Assembly (NCBI GenBank): GCA_032622095.1
Contig: CP136061.1
Location: 67,893,127 to 67,957,126 of the forward strand
Source of the DNA: Siphonodentalium dalli
Lineage: Eukaryota > Mollusca > Scaphopoda > Gadilida > Siphonodentaliidae
Reading direction: 5' to 3'
DNA: 64,000 bases
Part shown: piece by piece, positions 36,098-47,159 of the stretch
How positions within the stretch are numbered: the first letter of the stretch is position 1
Layout of the letters: each line of letters begins with the position of its first letter
Notes under the pieces: generated by a model
Told to the model about the DNA's origin: nothing
The model's input: the letters and a program-made list of their open reading frames with translations, nothing else
Database searches by the model: none
Program-made: the position numbers and the translations under genes

Positions 36098-36121
36098 CCC
36101 CCCCCCCCCCCCCCCCCCCCC
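36098..36121. repeat. Poly(C) run
   Basis: An uninterrupted C tract of more than 20 bases follows a T-rich run. A shorter C tract lies at about 35742-35763. These are liable to length errors in assembly. Confidence 0.85.
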
Positions 36122-36563
36122 TGTTTGGCGAAAATTATTAGATCATTCATAATGAACATATTGTAGTTTGTACTATAACAACTAACGCTTGCGATGTCCA
36201 TCTAGTAAGTCGTACACATCAAAACTTAACACAATTAATAGCGTGCATCACTTTAAGGTTTATAACATAACATTTTGTCCTCATTGAGCAAGCTCCTATA
36301 GTTCAACTCATGTTGTGATGTGAATTTTGCGAACCTTGATAAATACTATGTATATTTAAAGAGAGCCATTCAAGCCAAGCGGATATATATTGTCGCTTTC
36401 GGTGATAGCGAAATAAAGCATGCACACCTCCATGCCGTGGTTCGCAGTTGTTTTTTCGAAGTTGCCATGCATGTCGTTCGACTTATCGGTAAACGTCGGG
36501 GAGATTTCGCGCCAAGAATAGTTCAAAAGCAACTCAAGTTCGAAATTTTACAATGTAAATCTC

Positions 36564-36811
36564 CCCAATACGCCCTATGACTAACTCGCAACCATATTGG
36601 ATCGATCAGGTCCGGTACCGTGGCTTCATAGATTCACCCAGCCCTGGTTCCGTGGTTTAAGTGCTACAGGTCAAAGTTTTGGAGTAGCATTTCCATATAT
36701 GGAGCTTTTGAATTATTCGTGACTTCCATATATGGAAAGCTAAGTAAAACCACGGAACCGGACCTGGTGGATTAAATATGGCCGCGAGTTAGTGGCAGGG
36801 CATATATTGAC
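36564..36811. mobile_element. Foldback MITE
   Basis: The left arm has CTAACTCGCAACCATATTGG and GGTCCGGTACCGTGG; the right arm has CCACGGAACCGGACC and ATATGGCCGCGAGTTAG. Inner arms CCATATATGGA flank the centre. It has about 60-bp imperfect inverted ends and no coding. Confidence 0.7.
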
Positions 36812-36866
36812 CGGTCGTTGGACCTTACCAACGCTTTGCGACGGTCGTTATTATTTTATACATTTC

Positions 36867-37221
36867 TTAAAGGAGTACTGTACACTAAATGCGGCCATTT
36901 CTGGGACCATCTCCTTTTATACTAAACAGAATATATGCAAAAATGAATGAATTTTGAACCATGTATTAGTGAAAAATGCACTCATGTGCTCGATGAACGA
37001 TGCAAACAACATGGTAATTATAATGAAATGAATTTATAACTCCAGCCATTTGTTTTCATTTTCCTTTTAATTACCATGTTGTTTGGATCATCCATAGAGC
37101 ACATGAGTGTATTTTGCACTAATCTGCGACTCAAATTCATTCATTTGTTGCATATATTCTGTTGAGTATAAAAGGAGATGGTCCCATAAGTGGTCGGATT
37201 TAGTTTACAGTACCCCTTTAA
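36867..37221. mobile_element. Long-armed TTAA MITE related to family C
   Basis: The ends TTAAAGGAGTACTGTACAC and GTTTACAGTACCCCTTTAA resemble the family C ends at 31852. Here the arms pair almost throughout: GGGACCATCTCCTTTTATAC with its complement near the right end, and ACCATGTTGTTTG-type sequence near the centre. A transcript would form a long hairpin. Confidence 0.85.
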
Positions 37222-38293
37222 TGGATTTATTCCATTTTTCGACTTCAAATAATTTTTGCAACATACATATTATTTGTCCGAAATCGTACTCCTTCATTTC
37301 CTGGTAATGATTTTTTTAAACTTAGTACAAATATTAACCACTATGCATGGGTACATGTGCTCCTGTGATTACGGACTGTTTGACTTTATTTATAGTAGTG
37401 TTATGTCCCTTATTAACTTGTTATGTTTTTGAATACAGATATTATGTGGCTATACCGTTGTAATGCAGCTCAATTTCAAATTCATTTCGGGGGTATCGTA
37501 AGTCACACTGACACAGTCCAACCTCTAGTTTGTAATATGACGAGGTGTTACACGCAGGGATGTGGCTAGAGGGGGTGTGGGGGTGTCTCACCCCCCCCCC
37601 CCAACTTTGGTCAAAATTTTCAACAGTTGGAAATTTCATACCTGCCAAAACATTAGTTGGAATGGTCATCAGTTGGAAATTTTCCAAACCTTAGGGGGGT
37701 GACAGGTTGGAAATTTCCAACACTTGGAAAGCATGTGTCCTGGTCCTCCCCCGTGGCTAGTCAAAACTGCTACTAAATTTAAGAAAACAATATTTTCATA
37801 CATTTGGTCAACATTGTCATTAGAATTGTCATCATTTGGAAATTTTCCAACCTAAGTGGGGGGGGGGGGGGTGTCAGGTTTGAAATTTCCAACTCTCAGA
37901 AGACTTGAGGCTAGTCTAGATGCTAGGATTTTGCGATTTTCTTGCCCGGTGTGTCTCTGTCCCTCCCCCGTGACCAATACAAAACTGCTAATTAGTTTAA
38001 CAAAACAATAGTTTAGTACATTCGGTCAAACTTGTGGACTGAAATGGTCATCAATTGGAGAATTTTCCAACCTAAGAGGGAGTATGAGGTTTTAAATTTC
38101 CAACACTATAGGGAAGCTTCAGTTGAGGCCAGTCTAGAAGCTAAGATTTGCGATTTTCTTGTAGAGTCTTCCAAATTTTCTCACACCGGGCTGAACAAAC
38201 ATGGATGGACACAATGTCCTGGTCTCTTACCCGTAGCCGTGTGCATTTGTCTGGAGTAGGCTACTAGATGTTAGGATTTATGCAATTCTCAGG

Positions 38294-38772
38294 TTAAAGG
38301 CACGTGCGGCCTTTGTTGTCGAAAATATTAATATTTTTTCCAATCACCGTAAACAGAAAAACATTAAAACTAATACAGTTTCGTTCATATATACCATGAC
38401 CATCGCGTAAATTATGTCTTACCTAAACAAGAGTCTGATTGTGTTACAGAAAACAACAGCATGCTACTGGCTGATCACACATAAATAGCATAAACGCTCT
38501 TTAATAATTCCATATAAGGAATTCGCCGATAAAGAACGCTCTTTATGTTTACCATCATAATATAAACAAACACCAGGAAAGTAACTTTTTATGTTTTTGT
38601 TTACATAACAATGGCCAAACATATGCCAATACCATACAGTTTGTGCGATATTTCTTATTTGTATACGGACAAAGTATGTCTACATTTTGATGTTCTTTCT
38701 GTTTGTGGCGGTTTTTGACGGGTGGAAATATTTTCACAGAATACCCACCGCCAAGGCCAACCGTATCTTTAA
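38294..38772 (+). mobile_element. TTAA MITE family B, copy 2
   Basis: It begins TTAAAGGCACGTGCGGCC and ends GGCCAACCGTATCTTTAA, with TTAA on both edges. It shares its whole length with 55438-55939 and, inverted, with 27170-27695. It is nested in the hAT-like element. Confidence 0.85.
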
Positions 38773-38860
38773 AGTATCTGAATTTTCTTATACCGGGCAT
38801 ATAGAACAACATAGTTTATGAATACATAGGATATTAGGCCTGAGGACTGATGTGCACAAG

Positions 38861-39058
38861 GGGATGCAAATGGAATTATGCAAAACTTGTGTTTGGTCTG
38901 TGATTCTGATTCAAGGGGGGGGGGGGGGGTGCAAATGGAATTATGCAAAACTTGTGTTTGGTCTGTGATTCTGATTCAAGGGGGTGGGGGTGCAAATGGA
39001 ATTATGCAAAAGTTGTGTTTGGTGTCTGATTCTGATTCAAGGGGGGATGTGCAATTGG
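38861..39058. repeat. ~60-bp tandem triplicate
   Basis: Three units carry GCAAATGGAATTATGCAAAA and GTGATTCTGATTCAAGGGGG, with variable G-run length between units. Confidence 0.85.
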
Positions 39059-39162
39059 AATTTCCCAAGGTGGACACCCCACCAACGGATACCCTCTAGC
39101 CACATCCCTGGTTGCACGGCGCTCCCGTTGTAAATTGTATAATCCTGCTAGATTTTGGCCAT

Positions 39163-40404
39163 TTGGCACCTTTCGCATAATGAACTACAACTGATAAGAA
39201 TTACGATTAGTGTACCACATCAATAGAAGTTGTGTTCTTTCTATCAGTCGTCGATCGTTTTGCCATATACGTAGTTACGATTACAGTTTCGAGAAGCCGA
39301 GTATAGACACGCGAACAAACAGAATCACATCACATACTGCGAGTGGCAAGACATTATTTTATCACAAACAGATTCGTACTCGTCAATTCTGCGAAAATAG
39401 AGACCTTTCGCAAAATCACTATTACGATTACGGATAGGATATATTGTCCTAGAAAGGTGGACGCCGTCACAACTTACATACGATGGTTAATTTGTGATAC
39501 GGCATATGACCCACTCTATTCAGTTATATAAGGATTAACTGTCATGTTGACTGTTTTTATGGAGATGTAACCGTGAGGTAAGTGGCCATAACTTGTGTAA
39601 AACCCGAAGGGTTTTACAAGTTATGACCACTTACCTCACGGTTACATCGCCATAAAAACAGTCCACATGACAGTTAATCCTTATATTTATATACATTTAG
39701 CCAAAAGGCCACTTTTGTAAATGTATTTAAATCGAAAAGTGTATCATGACAAAACCAGCCCAAAATATCCCATAGCACCCTTGGCAAAAGTTAACAGGAA
39801 CAACGAGGCGCTTTGTATTGAAACCCGATGATTTATTAAGTCAATCCTGTGCGAGTCCAAATGCGCCCAAAACATTACGCGTTCTTCTTTCCGAAATTGA
39901 TGACGTGTCGATGTAATTATGGGGTTGCAGTTATGAGCTGTTGCGCGTTCACCGAGAAATAACTGCAACTAGTCACGTGGGCGCCGACCAATCGGAATGC
40001 TGGATTTAGTGATAATCACACTTAGTATATAAATATACATATATATTTTATTGAAAAAGTAATGTGTGTCTCTTTCATACCCCATGTTCTTATCCGTATG
40101 TTAATGTGTTAATGTTATACACCACACGGATAATGTTAGAGCCTCAAAGCAGGACCGGTGGCACATCATTGACACATCTGCACATAATTAAACTGCGTTG
40201 GGTATATTTAGTCTAACATAAGAACCCCCGTGCGCAAAGATAGATTTTTTGGCCGTATACTGGCAGGATATTGTCCATATCCGTATTCGTAATCGTGATT
40301 TTGCGAAAGGTCTCCATTGTTTTTAAAACATCCCAAACGTTTAGGACCACTATTATCTGTTCGTAGTTCTAATTAGTGGTAGTTCATTGTCCGAAAGGTG
40401 TCTG
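39163..40404. mobile_element. Inverted-repeat element with a nested hairpin element, near exon 2 of gene B
   Basis: Outer inverted words are CACCTTTCGCATAATGAACT at the left and AGTTCATTGTCCGAAAGGTG at the right. Further in, GAGACCTTTCGCAAAATCAC (about 39400) pairs with GTGATTTTGCGAAAGGTCTC (about 40297). A separate element, 39530-40030, sits inside. The right edge is about 48 bp before the last-exon acceptor. Confidence 0.65.
39530..40030 (+). mobile_element. ~500-bp hairpin-headed element, copy 1
   Basis: The first ~165 bp fold back on themselves (GGATTAACTGTCATG with CATGACAGTTAATCC, about 75-bp arms). The rest, including CCCAAAATATCCCATAGCAC and CGTGGGCGCCGACCAATCGG, is a direct repeat of 42262-42762. 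No coding is seen. Confidence 0.8.
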
Positions 40405-40451
40405 TTAGGCTGAATTTGTAATAATTAACGTCAACCAATATTTCATTTTAG

Positions 40452-40740
40452 GAACCCAAATTCGCCTGACACAGAATATGCAACACAGGAATGGCCGGAG
40501 TACAATAGCACGACCAAAGCTTACATGGAATTCGGTAGAACGAATGCGGATATCAAGTCAAGTAGCCATATGTACGCCGAACGAATGGACTTCTGGATGA
40601 AACTACTCACGACAGTCTCAAGAGAGATTGGGCAGAATGAATGTTCGACGTCTGGGGCAAATTTCAACATGGCCGGTGATCTCATGCTGTGTGTTCTAGT
40701 TCTAACTGCATGGAATCTAATCAAGCTTCGATGTGCTTAG
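40452..40740 (+). CDS. Carboxylesterase-like gene B, last exon
   Basis: The acceptor TTTCATTTTAG is followed by G, completing the split Gly codon (FAKSG-NPNSPDTEY). It contains QEWPEYNSTTKAYMEFG and HMYAERMDFWMKLL, homologous to the last exons at 13670 and 21865, and ends at TAG. The tail (DLMLCVLVLTAWNLIKLRCA) is hydrophobic with a few basic residues at the very end, compatible with a membrane anchor. An AATAAA at about 41079 could be the poly(A) signal, but it is far from the stop. Confidence 0.87.
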
Positions 40741-42261
40741 AATGGCCTAATACTTAAAGATGGCATTCTCTTGCTGGAAACATTCCAATAACAACAATAA
40801 CACAGTTATATTAAACTCGTTTTGGAGACATATTTGCAAAATTATGCAAAATAGAAACAACCAAAAACACAAATTTCAAAGTTTGTTTCTCAGATATATA
40901 TTTTCCAATAGGACTAGGAGACCAATTTTGTCCCTATTTTCCCCAATAATCGGGAGAGGACATGCTACTATATGTTTAGATATTGCACTGTTCAGCTGTA
41001 ATGTGCATGATGAGTGTGTCTTTTATTGACAATATATCTGTTAAAACACTGTCAAATATATATTATTATATACTCCAGAATAAATACAGTTCAAAGAAAA
41101 GATATACCATCTTTAACGGTACCAGATCATCCAAATTAATATATACATACATCATGATACATGTACAATTAATATATACATACATGTACAATTAATATAT
41201 ACATACATGTACAATTAATATATACATACATGTACAATTTGTACATGTAGTAGACAATACATTCAAACTTGTTCTGACCAGTTTGTTTAAACTACTATTT
41301 TTAAACCTGTGATCGAGTGATAGTTTGGTTGCAACTTGAACAGTCATAATGCCAGTGCATTGTCAGCACAAAACGTTGGCCAATGTCGTAAAGGTGCCCA
41401 ACTTTTAACGCATGGGATATTATTGTCAAACAATACAGCATGCATATTTGATTCAAATATAGAGTTTTGCCCCTCTGGCATACGAATGATATGAAGCATG
41501 AAGAGCGAGCCCATTGAGGTTGCAATGGTGTAAATAGGGGTTCGGAGTGACATCTAGCGGATATATAGGAGAGAATAAAATAGACACTGCGCCCTGGTTT
41601 GTCAATAGGCTTGTGTGCTTTTTGCATAAAAAAAAATCATCACACCTCTTCCTTATGATTTCCCATAGGTAAATAGCCATTGGCACAGGCATTAAGCCTT
41701 TGTAGTGAAGTTTGAATTTTTTGGTGTGGTCTAAAATATGACAGTTTTTTTTTTGTATGCGGTTCTGACACTAGTTACGAAAACACAAGATTTAAAGGCG
41801 ATTTCCCTGCTAGACCATTAGACGGACTTGATTTTCTTGTGTAAACAGTTTCCTCAAATGTCAATTTTTCAGATTTAAAGAAAATTTTGGACCCAAAATT
41901 TATATTACCAACAGTATACTCTAAAACGTTAACACTGCATGAGGCCTATGGAAAACATTTACACCAGTGTAACATTGATCAGCTAGTCTGATTCATTTGT
42001 TTTTGCAGTACCTATACGTCGTGGAAGTTTTTCCAAAAATTGGGCAAATGAAAAACGCGGCACGAATTTTGAGCATTCAGTTGAACATTACAAAAACACG
42101 AACACGGCTGACATGCAATGACATAAACACGCAATTTATATGAGTTTTCGAGTTGCTTTTGCATTCAGATTCCACTTACAAGTCAGTTTAGAGCATAAAT
42201 GCTCGCGTTTGTAAAATTTTAAAATTGCCTGACTTCAAAAATAAAGCTTTTGAACTTGAAA
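40741..42261. other. 3' flank of gene B, with a 26-bp tandem repeat
   Basis: Tandem copies of ATGTACAATTAATATATACA lie at about 41135-41250. I see no gene in the remainder; overlapping minus-strand frames at 41301-41692 have no family features. Confidence 0.45.
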
Positions 42262-42762
42262 TAAGGATTAACTGTCATGTGGACTGTTTTTATGGAGATG
42301 TAACAGTGAGGTAAGTGGACATAATTTGTGTAAAAGCATACAAGTTATGTCCACTTACCTCACCGTTACATCTCCATAAAAATAGTCCACATGACAGTTA
42401 ATCCTTATATTTATATACATTTAGCGAAAAAGCCACTTTTGTAAATATATTTAAATCGAAAAGTGTATCGTGACAAGATCAGCCCAAAATACCCAATAGC
42501 ACCCTTGGCAAAAGTTAATAGGAACAATTTCTCTTCATGTTGAAACCCGATGATGTATTAAGTCAATCCTGCGCGAGTCAAAATGCGCCCAAAGCATTAC
42601 GCGTTCGTCTTTCCAAACCTAATGACGTATCGATGGTGTTATTAGCTTGGTGTTATGAGGGGTTGCGCATTCACCGAGAAATAACTGCAACTAGCCACGT
42701 GGGCGCCGACCAATCAGAATACTGGATTTAGTGATGACAACACTTAGTGTGTAAATATATAA
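42262..42762 (+). mobile_element. ~500-bp hairpin-headed element, copy 2
   Basis: It is the same element and orientation as 39530-40030, starting with the GGATTAACTGTCATG hairpin and ending near GGATTTAGTGATGACAACAC. The 64-residue frame inside has no counterpart frame in copy 1 and is not a gene. Confidence 0.8.
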
Positions 42763-44215
42763 CTTTAAGACTTGTTTGTAACCCCAGACATTTATAGTGG
42801 TGTGTGGGTTTTTTGTACATTTATTTATTATATTGTTTTATTGAAATGCTAATGCGAAAGTGTCTTCAATAAGAGTTTATAGATATTTCTTGGGGTTGGA
42901 AGTGATGTCGGAAAGATACAGAACAACTTTAATTTCCACACACTGTACACAGGTAGCATAATCGTCACAAGTGTAACAATAAATTTTCTCAATTGAAACA
43001 ATATAATTTATATCAAACATAAATTGCACAAAACAACATCAATATAGCCTCGAATGTGGAACCATCAGCGCACAATTATACCAGTGTTCAAATAGTCCCA
43101 CATCACTAAAGACTCGCTATACAAGCCTATGTGACGAATTTCATAGGCGCAAAAAAACCTGTAATTAGGTATACTCTTCATCCATACTAATGTATGCCTC
43201 GGTTAGCGTATTTAGATCGTGTGGGCGTTTTGTGTTGATCGAGTAAAGCTCAGCTCCAGTGGGAACCAACGAGAAGGTGTATGTCAAAACTATGTAGGTT
43301 TAAGGCCAAGCTTGGACGCGAATCAAACAGATCGCTGCATGCGTGACAATCAAAACAAAACGCTCATATATTCGACATAAACATTGTCGCTACCCTTTGT
43401 GTGTGTGAAGAGTACCTCAGTTGTAGTATGTACAAATCCGGCGAACGTGTGCACTTCGTCGGCTTATATATATGTTATGCTCGTATAACCAACCACACGA
43501 GTAGAGTTTGCTCCCCGAATGCATGGTTAAGAGTCTTAGGACTGTGTCTTCCAAACATTGACATATTTCCGGAATCACACATCTCCATTTCACAAAGGTC
43601 AATAGTGTCTATACTATATAAAGTCCACACCAATTGTCTGTGCATCGGTCATTCTGGATATCTTGATTGTTGGATATTTTGGTCGCTGTCCTTGTATTCT
43701 GAAATGTAAAAGTTTTCGTTGCATCGTAGTTGAATCTTTATTGCAATGCAAGCAAGTCATTGAACTCGACAATGAATCGTTTCTCCATCCAGTGTCAATA
43801 GAGTGTGGATATGTATAATGGTAACAACAGTTTCTGATGCACCTGCGTGGGTGTATTTTTACCAGTTTCAACGAACCTGCTGGTGACTTTTTGTATGTTT
43901 TTTTATGGGAACCTGGGTGACTTTTTTAGATTGGTTAATATTGGTTTTAGTTCGGGCTTAAAATTGAAATGGCATCGTCAAAAAATGACAATCAAAGGCC
44001 CGTAACTTGTAAAATGTATATATAGCCGGCCTAGTATGCGTACTCGTTTCAGAAACTGCTCTTGTGAACTCGTATACCAAAAATCTATCAAATCCGTTGA
44101 TAATTGTTCGAAATAAACCCGAACAACTTTTGGTTGGTGCTAACCCATATAAAAAGCACAATATTTAAGTACAACAGGGTCTAATAACCGTTATATGTAA
44201 ATTACCATAGTTTTA
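42763..44215. other. Intergenic DNA, no gene seen
   Basis: AT-rich sequence; no coding, RNA gene or transposon end was recognised. Confidence 0.4.
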
Positions 44216-44614
44216 TTAACCCTTTACCCAACAAACCGGCCAAAACCGGCCAAATAAAGCTTCAACAGCCTAAAATATCTTCGGTCTGTCTCAATAGAAC
44301 CATACAAATATGGGTATCATTGGAATCGGTTCCTTGACCACATTGTGATAGTTACAGTTATACCCTGTGCCAATGCATTCTCTTATATATGCGAGTCGAC
44401 CATAGGTCGCCTCGCATATATAAGAGAATGCATTGGCCTAAAAAAATCTTTTTTTAACACTTTTTACCATTTTTTCTTACATTCTTCAACAATTTTATAA
44501 TTTTTAATGTGTTAACCCAATGCATTCTCTTATATATGCGAGGCGACCTATGGTCGACTTGCATATATAAGAGAATGCATTGGCACAGGGCCGTTCTGTT
44601 GGGTAAAGGGTTAA
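44216..44614. mobile_element. TTAA-ended element carrying two palindromes
   Basis: The ends TTAACCCTTTACCCAACA and TGTTGGGTAAAGGGTTAA are perfect inverted repeats with TTAA at both edges. Inside, palindromes at 44370-44436 and 44517-44583 (CCAATGCATTCTC type) flank a loop of only 80 bp. So the palindrome module sits in a fourth family of TTAA ends. Confidence 0.8.
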
Positions 44615-45838
44615 GGGATGTTTTTAATTTTCCTGACACAAGTGATCTAATTTTATTAGCATGTTGTTATGTTAGCTATGTTATACCGTATAGTAATATA
44701 ATTACAGCTATGGTAAACTAGAGAAGGTAGCACAATATCACCATTTACCACGATATACCATGTTATTTGATAAATTTAGCATGGTAGATTACCATAGTAC
44801 ACTATACTATGCAAGCATGGTGCTAATACGACAAAAGACACTGCACAATTAGTATTACCACGACAGTATCAACTGCGACAGATATAGTAGACAAAGTCTT
44901 CTCGGTCCACGACAGTTTTGGATATATCATTTAGGTTGATGCTGTTTTCGACTGAGTCCCAACCCCTTACTCTTCTATAACATACTTTACATATTATAAT
45001 CGTGGGCTAGAGTTATCTTGCTCGTATGCCTTCGATTAGGTCAAATGGACGTATATGAACATAGAGGGCAGCCTTTCCCAAACATTGTGATATATCAAAC
45101 ATGCGTATATAACAGGTCCGTTGAATGTCAAAGCAACGAAATTTATAAGTAACTAAAGCCTTGTTTTCCAGAGAATTTCGATTTGTCGCGCTATCAGAAA
45201 ATATATGCAAACAATATAATAAACGATCGTATCATCACTTTACCCTTTTCTATCACGATAAATAAATATCATTTTGAAGACAGATTAATCGCGGACATGT
45301 CAGATGATTAATCACATTCAGGAGTTCACGTGAATGCCCGGACTCCACGCGCAAATGTAGTACTTCTTTTAATGAAAGTCTGATATAGATGAGCGACGGA
45401 ACGGGACTCGGTCAAAAGCACCCAAATCGATACCCCGAGATGCTGTGGATCGAGAAGATTTGCTCTACATATAGTAGAATAATCTAGTCAAATATGACAA
45501 AAGATTCCCCTCGCCACACCCCTGCTCATATATGCGCAAAAATTATCAGGTGACGATTCGGGTTACTATGAATCGGGCGGCTGGCTCGATTGTGGCAAAG
45601 ACCAGTCTAATGCGCGAAATTAGGCAACAACTATATATATACATGTTTCCGCTTCGCGAAAGGAAAAGTGCATTTTCCAATATATTTGCATCTCAACGTA
45701 GATACAAATGCTTAGTGAATTACAACTGATATATAAGCTGTCGCCTGTCATTGTTTTATTTTTGTTGTTGATGATTATCATGTCTATTTATCGACACACA
45801 ATCAATGGCTCTTGTTCATTAATAGACTGGTTCCTGGT
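44615..45838. other. Intergenic DNA, no gene seen
   Basis: At 44690-44830 words like TACCATGGTA and CATGGTAGATTACCATAG recur loosely. No gene is supported. Confidence 0.35.
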
Positions 45839-46213
45839 TCAAAACGGCGAAAATTTGAAATCGCAGTAACCTGACCCCATCAGCCATATAGTTATTATAC
45901 CTTGTAAATAGATAGCGTCGCTGAATGAGTCTGCTGTTAGTTTGTTATATTCCGTACTTCTCTTGGCCAGCACAGCTTCGGCGCAGCAGCCAAAACGCTT
46001 CCAAAGACATTTGATTATTGCTAATTCCGAGTACCGGATGCAATAGAACAGTGCTAGTGTCAACAAGAATAGCAGAATGCATAATAGAATTATCAGTGGA
46101 ATTATCCATGCGAGGTCCCTTGGTTCTGTTCCTAGAGGAGCCTGGGTGGTGGTAGAGTTATCGAGCTTCAAAACGTCCAGCGTGGTGGTTGCTAGTTCAA
46201 GACCACTTGGCAT
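45839..46213 (-). CDS. Possible small single-pass membrane protein (124 aa frame)
   Basis: The frame begins MPSGLELATTTLDVLKL, has a Thr-rich, short N-terminal part with one N-glycosylation-type site (NSTT), then a strong membrane segment at about residues 35-58 (LAWIIPLIILLCILLFLLTL), followed by a basic, Cys-containing cytoplasmic-type part (KCLWKRFGCCAEAVLAKRS). There is no cleavable signal peptide, so type III topology is likely. An upstream in-frame stop supports the ATG. The reading TACAAG followed by GTATAA near 45898 could be a splice donor, so the last residues may be intronic and further exons may lie to the left. The family is not recognised; it could be chance. Confidence 0.35.
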   Translation of the reverse strand: MPSGLELATTTLDVLKLDNSTTTQAPLGTEPRDLAWIIPLIILLCILLFLLTLALFYCIRYSELAIIKCLWKRFGCCAEAVLAKRSTEYNKLTADSFSDAIYLQGIITIWLMGSGYCDFKFSPF

Positions 46214-47159
46214 CTTGTCTCGTCGCCTGTTCGATTTGGGTTATAATTGCTCGATGGATATCACAATCATCTAGAATACATAATAATACATAACGATTAT
46301 CTATCTATATAAAGGCCAAGTGTCTGTTTGTTTATCTTTCAAGATTTTGGCGCGTTTAAAATATATCACCCCTATGTATACGATTGTGACCATGTCATGG
46401 GGCATGCACATCTTAGAATACAACACGCAAAAATTCAAGCCAATCGGTACAAGACAACCTGAGATTTAACGCGTTTCCAAAAAGGTATCAATGCGATATT
46501 TTACTGATATACAATGCGTTACCTTCTTTAAAGACGAATGTGTAATTCAGAATAGGGTCCGTCATATATAAGTTCAGGACAAACTCCGCACACCGTTTTC
46601 CGACTTTCTTTATATCGTTATAGGGCGTTGCAGAGGTGGCGATATTTTCCTGCATGTCATGTTTGTCATCCGTCATTTGTTTTTACCTCAGGCGACTTAA
46701 AGTGGCGCATATGAGCAAAAAAGGGCGTAGAATATATGTAGTTAAATTGGTACACATGACCATGGTAATGTCATGGGATAGGCGCCCTTGACCTCAGATT
46801 ACATAAAGGGGGCTGATAAATTGCATGATTAATAAAGGGCTTTTACTATCAGCTCAGAAAATATGTGGGGAAATTGGTGCACAAAGGTAACAAGATAAGG
46901 AAATGTCACGGGATAGGTGCCGTTGTCTTCAAAAGACTTAAAGGCACTAATAATCAGCAATCAAGAGCGTTAATTAATAAGCGTAAAGTAATTCTTCACA
47001 CCTGCATGGCATGTTTGTCACCTAGTAACATATAATACGTAATAATGAGCGAACTAAACTTCAATGATTTACTGATTATATAGGACCCCGCACTAAAACA
47101 AACGTATATATTTGAGACAGCCCAACCATTCCTTACAACCTCTGACCGGTTCAAATAAA
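46214..47159. other. Non-coding, with Helitron-like fragment
   Basis: TCTATCTATATAAAGGCCAA followed by GTGTCTGTTTGTTTATC at about 46290-46340 resembles the 5' ends of the Helitron-like elements elsewhere in the window. No 3' hairpin was found. A 62-residue minus-strand frame at 46488-46676 has no recognisable family. Confidence 0.4.

Larger units (their letters stand above)
37555..39110. mobile_element. Non-autonomous hAT-like element with 8-bp target duplication
   Basis: The ends are CAGGGATGTGGCTAGAGGG and the inverted CCCTCTAGCCACATCCCTG. The flanks GTTACACG (37547-37554) and GTTGCACG (39111-39118) match at 7 of 8 bases, the 8-bp duplication made by hAT transposases. Inside are TTGGAAATTT-rich repeats, G/C runs, a TTAA MITE (38294-38772) and a ~60-bp tandem triplicate. 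No transposase frame is present. Confidence 0.85.
34850..40451 (+). other. Long intron of gene B, repeat-filled
   Basis: The 5.6-kb intron runs from GTAAGT to an acceptor TTTCATTTTAG. It holds three related hairpins (34933-35570), poly(C) tracts (about 35742-35763 and 36098-36121), a foldback (36564-36811), a long-armed TTAA MITE (36867-37221), a hAT-like element (37555-39110) and a nested inverted-repeat element (39163-40404). No internal exon was recognised; the remaining sequence is unassigned. Confidence 0.85.

Noticed and set aside
46488-46676. 62-codon minus-strand frame with a possible GTAACG donor
   Set aside because: No recognisable family, and its phase does not join to the frame at 46213; too little support for a gene.
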